A DNA stretch of 12,067 bases. It comes from Bacteroidota bacterium. GTDB taxonomy: Bacteria; Bacteroidota; Bacteroidia; Bacteroidales; VadinHA17. The notes beneath the pieces were generated by a model. It was not told the DNA's origin. It ran no database searches and worked only from the letters and a program-made list of their open reading frames with translations. The stretch is from NCBI GenBank assembly GCA_030628785.1, contig DAOVQI010000051.1, positions 1 to 12,067 on the forward strand. Reading direction: 5' to 3'. The stretch's first letter is position 1. Each line of letters begins with the position of its first letter. This document shows, piece by piece, positions 1 to 5,835 of the stretch. A program made the position numbers and the translations under genes.

Positions 1-1
1 A

Positions 2-178
2 GGAATTAGCTTTTTTGATATGAGAAGAAGGGATCTGCTGCAATGCGGCACATTACTCCATTTTCCGATTCCTGCTAATGAATTGCTGAATGCCGAAATG
101 GATTTGTATACATTCGGCGGTATTGAAAATGCCGATGGTATTAATACATCGGATGGAGGATGGTTTAATAACGACTAA
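2..178 (+). CDS. SusD/RagB family outer-membrane lipoprotein, C-terminal end (partial)
   Basis: Only the last 58 residues are in the window; the gene starts before base 1. The frame reads GISFFDMRRRDLLQCGT, then LLHFPIPANELLNAEM, then YTFGGIENADGINTSDGGWF and stop TAA at 176-178. The pattern of an R-rich 'FD.RRRD' stretch, a short loop, 'l.FPIP..EL..N' and a short tail is typical of the C-terminal end of SusD/RagB proteins. Known of the family: these are surface lipoproteins that bind glycans or peptides and cap a SusC TonB-dependent transporter, usually encoded just upstream, here outside the window. The substrate cannot be inferred from this end. The stop codon overlaps the stop codon of the converging hypD gene by 4 bp. 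The assignment rests on the C-terminal signature alone. Confidence 0.85.
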   Translation, partial: GISFFDMRRRDLLQCGTLLHFPIPANELLNAEMDLYTFGGIENADGINTSDGGWFNND

Positions 179-2541
179 ATTGCTTCATACTCTGTTCTGC
201 GGATAATCTCATTCTGAAGATCTTCGTTCAAATCATTAAAATAATCACTGTATCCCGCAACCCTTATAATAAGATCCTTGTATTTGTCAGGATTTTTTTG
301 GGCCGCCCTAAGTATATCTACTGTGACGACGTTAAACTGAATGTGATGTCCATCCATTCTGAAATAACTCCTTATCAACTTTGAAAATTTGGTAATACTC
401 TCCTCCTCTTCAAAAAATGACGGTGTGAATTTTTGGTTCAGAAGGGTACCGCCTGTTCGAATATGATCGATCTTTGCAGCCGACTTTAACACGGCAGTAG
501 GTCCCTTTTGATCTGCTCCCTGAACCGGTGAAATTCCTTCAGAAAGTGGTTCATGTGCTTTCCTGCCATCAGGAGTTGCCCCAATTACTTCTCCAAAATA
601 TATATGACATGTAGTTGGCAGCATATTGATTCGAAATGTTCCTCCACGAGCCGTTGGCCTTCCATTTACAGATTCATAAAAGATTTCAAAAATCTTCCTT
701 GCCTGATTATCAGCATAATCGTCATCGTTCCCATATTTCGGCGTATCATAAACAAGTTTCTTCCTAAGTTCACCGAAACCTTCAAAATTTATTTTAATTG
801 CCTCAATCATTTCGCCCATCGTGCATGTTTTCTTATCAAATACATGAAATTTAATTGCGGTAAAACTATCGGTTATACTGCCCAATCCAACTCCCTGAAC
901 ATAACTTGTGTTGTATCTGGCACCACCGGCATTATAGTCTTTTCCGTTCTGTATACAATCGTCGATCAAAAGGGAAAGAAATGGAACCGGCATATATTCC
1001 GAGTATATCTTCTCAATAATATTATTCCCTTTTAATTTTATTTCAGTAAAATATTTAAGCTGCTTATCATATGCATCCATTAGCTCTTCGAACGACTTAA
1101 AATTTTCCGGATCTCCGGTTTTTAAACCAATTTGTTTTTGGGTTCGTAGATCGTAACCATTATTTAGCACCAGCTCAAGGATCTTAGTAAGGTTAAAATA
1201 TCCTGTAAGAAAATAACACTCAGTTCCAAATGCTCCGCTTTCCACGCAACCACTGGCGCCACCGTTCCTGGCATCCTGTATTGATTTACCCTGCCTGACC
1301 AATTCCTGAACAATTGCTTCGGTATTAAAAACAGAAGGCTGACCAAAGCCGGTTTTAATTATTTTAACTGCACGATTTATAAACCGGTCAGGATTTATCT
1401 TGCTTAACTGAACCATTGAACCTGGCTGAAGGATTCTCATTTCCTCCACAATATCAAGTAAAATATAACTCAGATCGTTAACGGCATCTGAACCATCCTC
1501 CTTAACCCCTCCAATATTGATTAATGAAAAATCGGTGTAAGTATTGCTTTCTTTAGCTGTAATACCCACTTTTGGAGGTGCCGGATGATTATTGAACTTT
1601 ATCCAGAATGCCTGAAGTAGTTCAATTGCCTTTTCTCTGGTTAATGTACCCTCTGTAAGTCCTTTATTATAAAACGGAAATAAATGCTGATCCAGGCGGC
1701 CAGGATTAAACGAATCCCATGGATTAAGTTCAGTTACAACACCCACATGTATAAACCAATAATATTGAAGAGCTTCATGAAAGGTTCTTGGTGCATAGGA
1801 GGGAACATACCGGCAGATTTCTGCCATTTCTTCAAGCTCATGCTTCCGTAATTCATTATTCTCAGTTGCAGCAAGTTCAAGCAGTCTTTCCGCATGCCGT
1901 TCAGCATACATGATTATTGCACTGGCGGCGATATCCATTGCCTTTAATTCTTCACGTTTTTCGAAAGCCTCACGATCGTTCAGGAAATCAAGATCTTCGA
2001 TGGCTTGTTTTATCTCTTTCTTAAGATCGAGCATGCCTTTCCTGTAAATTTTGCTTCCGCAAACCGTATGGCCCGGAGCCCGCTGTTCCTGAAATTCAGT
2101 AAAAACACCGGCCTTGTATGCATCGATCCATTCCGGAAACATTTGATTCATAAGCCTGTCCCGGTTGCTTTTACCCTGCCAAAAAGGAATGATGGTCTCC
2201 CTGTATATTCTTCTTGTTTCTTCATTTACCCTGTAAGAAACTTTTGGCCGGGTGTCAAGTTTCTTCAGGTCATCCAGTGAATGAAGACATATTTCCGGAT
2301 AGGTAGGTGTAGCTTTCGGAGCCGGGCCCCGCTCTCCAACAATAATTTCACCATCATTTATACAAATTTCCTTGTTCTCAAGCAGATACTTAAAGGAAAG
2401 TGCACGTTTTACCGGAACCGATATTTCACGAACAATGTCACTTTTATAAAATTCAGTGATAAGAAGTGCCCGTTCGGGAGATATCCGGTTTATAGAATTC
2501 AAACTTTGGTCCCTTAACTTTTTAATCCGTTCCGTCATCAT
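175..2541 (-). CDS. hypD: trans-4-hydroxy-L-proline dehydratase, glycyl radical enzyme
   Basis: A 788-residue glycyl radical enzyme of the pyruvate formate-lyase superfamily. The thiyl-radical cysteine is in SGCVESGAFG (C432, E434) and the glycyl radical loop is RVAGYSDYF (G763). C. difficile HypD active-site residues as I remember them (F152, H160, D278, S334, D339, F340, C434, E436, Y450, T645, G765) correspond here to F150, H158, D276, S332, D337, F338, C432, E434, Y448, T643 and G763, all shifted by exactly two. This supports HypD over choline lyase, glycerol dehydratase or arylacetate decarboxylases. The reaction is radical dehydration of trans-4-hydroxy-L-proline to (S)-1-pyrroline-5-carboxylate, which ProC reduces to proline; no proC is in the window. 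The enzyme is cytosolic, oxygen-sensitive and needs the activase encoded upstream. Start: the first of two consecutive ATGs, preceded by an A/G-rich AAGAAAG; the second ATG is equally possible. Confidence 0.9.
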   Translation of the reverse strand: MMTERIKKLRDQSLNSINRISPERALLITEFYKSDIVREISVPVKRALSFKYLLENKEICINDGEIIVGERGPAPKATPTYPEICLHSLDDLKKLDTRPKVSYRVNEETRRIYRETIIPFWQGKSNRDRLMNQMFPEWIDAYKAGVFTEFQEQRAPGHTVCGSKIYRKGMLDLKKEIKQAIEDLDFLNDREAFEKREELKAMDIAASAIIMYAERHAERLLELAATENNELRKHELEEMAEICRYVPSYAPRTFHEALQYYWFIHVGVVTELNPWDSFNPGRLDQHLFPFYNKGLTEGTLTREKAIELLQAFWIKFNNHPAPPKVGITAKESNTYTDFSLINIGGVKEDGSDAVNDLSYILLDIVEEMRILQPGSMVQLSKINPDRFINRAVKIIKTGFGQPSVFNTEAIVQELVRQGKSIQDARNGGASGCVESGAFGTECYFLTGYFNLTKILELVLNNGYDLRTQKQIGLKTGDPENFKSFEELMDAYDKQLKYFTEIKLKGNNIIEKIYSEYMPVPFLSLLIDDCIQNGKDYNAGGARYNTSYVQGVGLGSITDSFTAIKFHVFDKKTCTMGEMIEAIKINFEGFGELRKKLVYDTPKYGNDDDYADNQARKIFEIFYESVNGRPTARGGTFRINMLPTTCHIYFGEVIGATPDGRKAHEPLSEGISPVQGADQKGPTAVLKSAAKIDHIRTGGTLLNQKFTPSFFEEEESITKFSKLIRSYFRMDGHHIQFNVVTVDILRAAQKNPDKYKDLIIRVAGYSDYFNDLNEDLQNEIIRRTEYEAI

Positions 2542-2754
2542 AGTGCTTTCTTTTTAATAACTCAATATTAATATATCACTAACCCCGTCATTTATGGCGG
2601 GGTCATCAGATTACCCCATTACATTTAGTGCCTTACAATTCAAAATTCATAAATCCTAAATCATCAATCCCCAATCCCAAATGCCAAATCCGAAATCCCT
2701 AAATTCTTACAGCTCCCTCCTCTCGCTCATTCACCTCTTCCCTTTTATCTTTTT

Positions 2755-2803
2755 ACCCTGTGAAATAATTTTGCTTGCAAAATTGCTCCGCATTTCACAG
2801 GGT
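2755..2803. repeat. Imperfect palindrome A (GTGAAAT family)
   Basis: The 12-bp arms ACCCTGTGAAAT (2755-2766) and ATTTCACAGGGT (2792-2803) are perfectly complementary. Nested inside is AATTTTGC/GCAAAATT. The core read on the minus strand (GTGAAATGCGGAGCA ... TTTCAC) resembles palindrome B at 3913-3950, so this appears to be one copy of a dispersed element rather than a terminator; no T-tract follows on either strand. Confidence 0.7.
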
Positions 2804-2858
2804 GAACTTTTGTCTTTTATCTTGAATTCACCCATTCTCCCCTTCTCCTTCACAGACT

Positions 2859-2884
2859 CTGCCAGGTTCTCCAAACCCTGGCAG
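2859..2884. repeat. Hairpin CTGCCAGG/CCTGGCAG
   Basis: Arms CTGCCAGG (2859-2866) and CCTGGCAG (2877-2884) are perfectly complementary around a 10-nt loop, with a further partial AGAC/GTCT match outside. It lies inside the low-complexity spacer. There is no T-tract, so it is more likely a repetitive palindrome than a terminator. Confidence 0.55.
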
Positions 2885-3014
2885 GTCTCTCCCACCCAGT
2901 CTCCCTGTCTCCCTGTCTCTCAGTCTCCCTGTCTCTCAGTCACAATTTTCAATATCTCCCAGTCTCCCAATAAATCCCCAACCCCCAATCCCCAATCCGA
3001 AATCCCAAATATAT

Positions 3015-3812
3015 TCATCCTCCAATTTTTACTATATACCCTTCTTTTTCAAATTCTGTTTTCAAGCCGGTTAAATCCTTTTTCTCAAGACTTCGAACTC
3101 CTTCCATCTGGTTCGTAATGTGTAATCTTTTGTATTTATTTGTAGCTATCTTATGGTATGGTAACAAATGTACTTCCTTTATATTATGATTAAAAGATCC
3201 CAGGAATGCTTTCAGATCATTAATATTCTCTGAGGTATCGGTTATTCCCGGGATTATGGGAAACCTAAGTATGATGTTTTCTTTTGCTTCTGTCAGAGTT
3301 CTTAAGTTACTCAGGCTGACCTTGTTGGAAACACCGGTATACTTTTTATGCAATGCATCGTCAATAGTTTTTATATCATACAGGTAAAGATCCACTTTAC
3401 CAAGTAACCTCCTGAATTTTATTTCATTACAGTATCCTGTTGTATCCAGGGTCGTGTGAATGTTTTTTCTCCTGCACTCCTGTAACAAAACAAGAAGAAA
3501 ATCAAATTGATTCAGGGGTTCACCTCCGGAAAAAGTAACTCCTCCCCCCGATTCGTCATAAAAAACGGTTTCCTTTTCAATTTCATTCATTACATCTTCA
3601 ACCGTCATCCATTTTCCGATTGTTTCCTTTTCAATAAAAACTTTGTCATCGAGTGGTTTCACTACTTCAACAACTTCCTCATGAGACTTTATTCCTTCGG
3701 GATTATGACACCACCAGCAGTTCATAGGACATCCCTTGAAAAAAATGGTTTGTCTTATTCCCGGTCCATCATGAACCGCAAATTTTTTAATATCGAAAAT
3801 GATGCCTTTCAC
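3015..3812 (-). CDS. hypE: Glycyl radical enzyme activase (radical SAM), probable HypD activator
   Basis: A 265-residue radical SAM protein. The [4Fe-4S] motif is GCPMNCWWC (C28, C32, C35; CX3CX2C). Other family motifs are SGGEP (95-99, SAM amino-group contact), TTGYC (124-128), YDIK (145-148), LRFPIIPG (182-189) and HLLPYH (215-220). It should cleave S-adenosylmethionine to a 5'-deoxyadenosyl radical and abstract hydrogen from the HypD glycine (G763 in the neighbour). After C35 the sequence runs straight to the SGGEP segment without the cysteine-rich ferredoxin-like insert of many non-PFL activases, so it is PflA-like in size. Start is GTG, preceded by AAGG about seven bases upstream; the nearest upstream ATG in this region reads into a stop after three codons. 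It precedes hypD on the same strand but with an unusually long 473-bp gap. The partner assignment is from position. Confidence 0.85.
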   Translation of the reverse strand: MKGIIFDIKKFAVHDGPGIRQTIFFKGCPMNCWWCHNPEGIKSHEEVVEVVKPLDDKVFIEKETIGKWMTVEDVMNEIEKETVFYDESGGGVTFSGGEPLNQFDFLLVLLQECRRKNIHTTLDTTGYCNEIKFRRLLGKVDLYLYDIKTIDDALHKKYTGVSNKVSLSNLRTLTEAKENIILRFPIIPGITDTSENINDLKAFLGSFNHNIKEVHLLPYHKIATNKYKRLHITNQMEGVRSLEKKDLTGLKTEFEKEGYIVKIGG

Positions 3813-3912
3813 GTTTTTACCTTGACATTAGAAATAAAAAGTATTGGAAACTATTCAGTTTTTAAGAGTCTCTTTTTTATATTCAGGTTAATTGTTATGG
3901 GTTATATGCTTG

Positions 3913-3950
3913 CCACGTGAAATGCGACGAAGGAGCATATTTCACCGTGG
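3913..3950. repeat. Imperfect palindrome B (GTGAAAT family)
   Basis: CCACGTGAAATGC at the left pairs with GCATATTTCACCGTGG at the right with small indels, enclosing 'gacgaagga'. The order of blocks GTGAAATGCG, GAGCA, TTTCAC matches palindrome A read on the opposite strand. Confidence 0.6.
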
Positions 3951-4043
3951 TTATAAGTTATTTGGCTTCGCCGTCATTGGAAAAAACAATGAATGACAAC
4001 GAATGGCCCCGATAAAACGGGGCAGGCAGCGAAGCAAATTTAT

Positions 4044-4092
4044 CCCGTGAAACCCTGCGTAGCAGGGACAACGAAGTTGCTGTTTCATAGGG
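4044..4092. repeat. Imperfect palindrome C (GTGAAA family)
   Basis: Outer arms CCCGTGAAAC and GTTTCATAGGG pair imperfectly. Inside is the perfect hairpin CCCTGC-gta-GCAGGG (4053-4067), followed by 'acaacgaagttgc'. It shares the GTGAAA/TTTCA ends and a 'cgaag' core with palindrome B. Confidence 0.5.
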
Positions 4093-4692
4093 TCAAAGTT
4101 GAAAGTAGAACTATTTCTATCCTTTATATAATTTTATAGCAATTCAACAATTTAGTAACTTAGCCCCAATGGCTACCGGGGCGATCTCATGAGCGAAGCG
4201 AGTAATTTAACAATATCTTCAGTTGCCTTCTGCTACTGCAAATGCAGCTTTATCCAACAACCAGCATCAAGAATCGAATATTCATCACCCAACACTGGGA
4301 ACCGGGAACCGATAACTGAGAACCAGGAACCCAGCACCTAACATATAACTTATAACATTTAACATATAACATTTTATCCCTCCCAAAGGGATCCCTGCGG
4401 GAAAAGGGATCATAACATTCTGTCTTTTTTCATCCCTACACACTAAATTATTTACAAGGAATGATAATAATAAAAAGTTCAGGAAGAGTTATAAATAATG
4501 GTAACAGGGAACCCCTGTAGTAATGGGAGGATTCGATTAATAAAAGATCCAGCACTCAAATAAGCACTTGCCGTTTCGGGTATAAAAGCGGGTATAGAGC
4601 ATGATAGTTTTCTCCACAATACAAAATTAACTGAATATTCTCTAAATAACCAAAAAATTATAAAAGATTTGTTAATTTAACTCGTATATAAG

Positions 4693-4732
4693 AGACCCTT
4701 AGGGTTTCGAAAAACCCTAAGGGTCTTTTTTT
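4693..4732. terminator. Bidirectional rho-independent terminator, AGACCCTTAGGGTTT stem
   Basis: A perfect 15-bp stem: AGACCCTTAGGGTTT (4693-4707), loop CGAA, complementary arm (4712-4726), then a T-run to 4732. On the minus strand the stem is followed by only a short T-rich stretch (CTCTTATATA), so the plus direction is stronger. The same 15-nt arm recurs in the terminator at 11804-11839. No annotated gene ends immediately upstream on the plus strand. Confidence 0.8.
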
Positions 4733-4923
4733 CACTGAGCAGAAGTCCAAGAGGATGAAGGGAGGCACTGGTGGCGATATGTCACCATATAAAACAGCTT
4801 ATATTTACATCTTCTAATTCACACGAGTAGTTATTAGGTGCGATTGGCGTGCGGCTATATAACATAATGGCCTTGTAGTACCTGCCTTCAATCTTCGGAC
4901 TCAGTCGGGCAAAACAACAGAAG

Positions 4924-4941
4924 CCCCGAAAGCTTTCGGGG
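4924..4941. terminator. Perfect palindrome CCCCGAAAGCTTTCGGGG, possible terminator of the ORF6N gene
   Basis: An 18-bp perfect palindrome about 125 bp past the ORF6N stop codon in that gene's direction of transcription. On the minus strand it is followed by CTTCTGTTGTTTT, a T-rich but interrupted tail. It could be a weak terminator or just another repetitive hairpin. Confidence 0.4.
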
Positions 4942-4975
4942 GGCGTGGGGAGTAGCCAAAATTTGGCTGATATCG

Positions 4976-5029
4976 CACCCTGTAGAACACCGCTTCGTCG
5001 TAATTCCGGAGGCATTATTCCACAGGGTG
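4976..5029. repeat. Imperfect palindrome D
   Basis: Arms CACCCTGT (4976-4983) and ACAGGGTG (5022-5029) pair, extended inward by GAA/TTC after one unpaired base on each side. The core contains 'gcttcgtcg'. It shares CACCCTGT with the arms of palindrome A and 'cttcgtcg' with palindrome E read on the other strand. It lies directly 3' of the ORF6N gene. Confidence 0.5.
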
Positions 5030-5065
5030 AAGGGAAGGTAAGATTTTGGCTACGTGGGTTGTGGA

Positions 5066-5623
5066 TTATTTCTCTGACTTTTTACCCCTAAAGCCTTTAA
5101 CAACCGGAACTTTCTTCCCTTCAAGTTCTTCCTGCTTGATCTGCTCCAACTGCTTCAGGTATTCAAAGATCAACATGATCTTTTCATCCTGCTCGATGTC
5201 TTTTCTTTCCAGGTGTTCGAGTTTTTTAAGGATCTCCTTATGAGTTTCAAGCATTTTACGCATCCGGGTAAATACCCGCATGATCTGGATATTTACTTTT
5301 ATGGCTCTATTACTATTCAAAACACCAGACAACATAGCTACCCCCTGTTCTGTAAAAGCATAAGGAGGTTTACGCCGACCACCCCAACTTGATGTTCCAA
5401 TTTGGAATATCAAGTTATCGAACTCTTCCTTTGTAAGCTGGAACATAAAATCCTCAGGAAAACGGGCTATGTTTCGTTTAACAGCCTTATTCAGGTTTCC
5501 AGTGGTTACTCCGTAAAGCTCGGCCAGATCTTCATCCAGCATCACTTTCTTATCCCTTATAAAATAGATCTTGCTGGTTATTATTTCGTCTGGTATAACA
5601 AGTTTGTTGGTTTTTTCTGCCAT
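5066..5623 (-). CDS. ORF6N-domain DNA-binding protein
   Basis: The frame is open to an ATG at 5683 (205 aa), but I prefer the ATG at 5623 (185 aa). Family members usually begin a few residues before the conserved VIPDEI block, and the longer start would place codons 3-13 inside a near-perfect inverted repeat. Numbered from 5683, the ORF6N domain spans about residues 27-115, with SKIYFIRDKKVMLDEDLAEL, YGVTTGNLNKAVKRN, RFPEDFMFQL and YAFTEQGVAML. A basic, charged, probably coiled-coil tail follows (about 140-190) and ends in a Lys-rich stretch. Known of the family: the ORF6N (KilA-N-related) domain occurs in phage and bacterial proteins thought to bind DNA; chromosomal copies in Bacteroidota are common and uncharacterised. 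It stands alone, flanked on both sides by palindromes D and E, and may be an old phage or mobile-element gene. Target and role are unknown. Confidence 0.85.
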   Translation of the reverse strand: MAEKTNKLVIPDEIITSKIYFIRDKKVMLDEDLAELYGVTTGNLNKAVKRNIARFPEDFMFQLTKEEFDNLIFQIGTSSWGGRRKPPYAFTEQGVAMLSGVLNSNRAIKVNIQIMRVFTRMRKMLETHKEILKKLEHLERKDIEQDEKIMLIFEYLKQLEQIKQEELEGKKVPVVKGFRGKKSEK

Positions 5624-5644
5624 TTCTTTTGCTTTTATGTAAAT

Positions 5645-5677
5645 AGTGAGGGCTTCACTTAAAGTGAAACCCTCACT
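5645..5677. repeat. 33-nt near-perfect inverted repeat at the 5' end of the ORF6N gene
   Basis: The segments AGTGAGGG, TTCACTT, then AAGTGAA, CCCTCACT form two nested perfectly complementary blocks around a single A. The only flaw is one C/A mismatch between the blocks. As RNA this would be a very stable hairpin starting about 20 nt upstream of the preferred ORF6N start codon, or inside the coding region if the longer start is used. It could act on translation of the gene or bind a dimeric protein. Confidence 0.7.
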
Positions 5678-5710
5678 GTTCATGGGATCGGGTCCCTATA
5701 TCATAATCTT

Positions 5711-5754
5711 CCGACGAAGTGGAATACTTCGCCGAACGAGTTTCCGTGTATTCC
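5711..5754. repeat. Imperfect palindrome E
   Basis: Arms GGAATAC (5721-5727) and GTATTCC (5748-5754) pair around 'ttcgccgaacgagtttcc'. The left flank CCGACGAAG is the reverse complement of the 'cttcgtcg' motif in palindrome D, so related sequences lie on both sides of the ORF6N gene. Confidence 0.45.
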
Positions 5755-5782
5755 TGGAATAAAGGTTATTTACTTCTCCAAT

Positions 5783-5802
5783 GTCAGGTGGAAACACCTG
5801 AC
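5783..5802. terminator. Hairpin GTCAGGTG-gaaa-CACCTGAC downstream of pepD
   Basis: A perfect 8-bp stem with a GAAA tetraloop, 34 bp past the pepD stop codon in its direction of transcription. On the minus strand no T-run follows (ATTGGAGAAGTAAAT), so it may protect the 3' end or be a repeat element rather than an intrinsic terminator. Confidence 0.4.
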
Positions 5803-5835
5803 TTCATTTAACAGAATGATTAAATGGAATCAAAA

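Larger units (their letters stand above)
2542..3014. other. 473-bp low-complexity spacer between hypE and hypD
   Basis: No convincing gene. From 2582 to 2603 there is a hairpin (ACCCCG ... CGGGGT) about 40 bp upstream of hypD. Around 2640-2700 and 2975-3010 there are short tandem runs of the 'aatccc(a)aaat' type. From about 2895 to 2970 there is a tract of repeated 'gtctccct' and 'gtctctca' units. Two clear palindromes lie between these (2755-2803 and 2859-2884). An open frame across part of it on the plus strand is S/P/L-rich low-complexity translation and overlaps hypE, so it is not accepted as a gene. Confidence 0.7.
3813..5065. other. 1.25-kb gene-poor region rich in palindromes
   Basis: No protein-coding gene is supported. 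It contains palindromes B, C and D (separate entries), hairpin GCCCCG/CGGGGC at 4006-4023, an AT-rich run of 'taacttataacattt'-like repeats at about 4330-4375, a 'ccctcccaaaggg' type inverted repeat at about 4377-4412, a strong bidirectional terminator at 4693-4732 and a perfect 18-bp palindrome at 4924-4941. A 21-codon frame at 4498-4563 (+) and a 77-codon frame at 4782-5015 (-) show no recognisable protein. The terminator at 4693 has no gene directly on its plus-strand side, so an undetected short transcript ending there is possible. Confidence 0.65.

Noticed and set aside
175..2541. Identity as pyruvate formate-lyase, choline TMA-lyase or 4-hydroxyphenylacetate decarboxylase
   Set aside because: PFL has two adjacent active-site cysteines and here there is one (GCVE); the remaining residue set fits HypD at every position I can compare.
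2895..2970. CRISPR-like array suggested by repeated gtctccct units
   Set aside because: Units are 8-9 bp and directly tandem with no spacers; it is a low-complexity repeat.
2681..3118. Plus-strand open frame of 145 codons
   Set aside because: It is S/P/L-rich translation of CT tandem repeats, overlaps the 3' end of hypE and shows no protein signature.
4498..4563. 21-codon plus-strand frame before the orphan terminator
   Set aside because: Too short to judge, no ribosome-binding site of note, no recognised peptide; kept only as part of a finding.
4540..4600. Similarity of aaataagc...gtttcgg to the inverted repeat near 8860-8915
   Set aside because: Shared bases are few and in inconsistent order and orientation; likely chance.
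4782..5015. Minus-strand open frame of 77 codons
   Set aside because: It runs through the CCCCGAAAGCTTTCGGGG palindrome and part of palindrome D; no domain or plausible start context.
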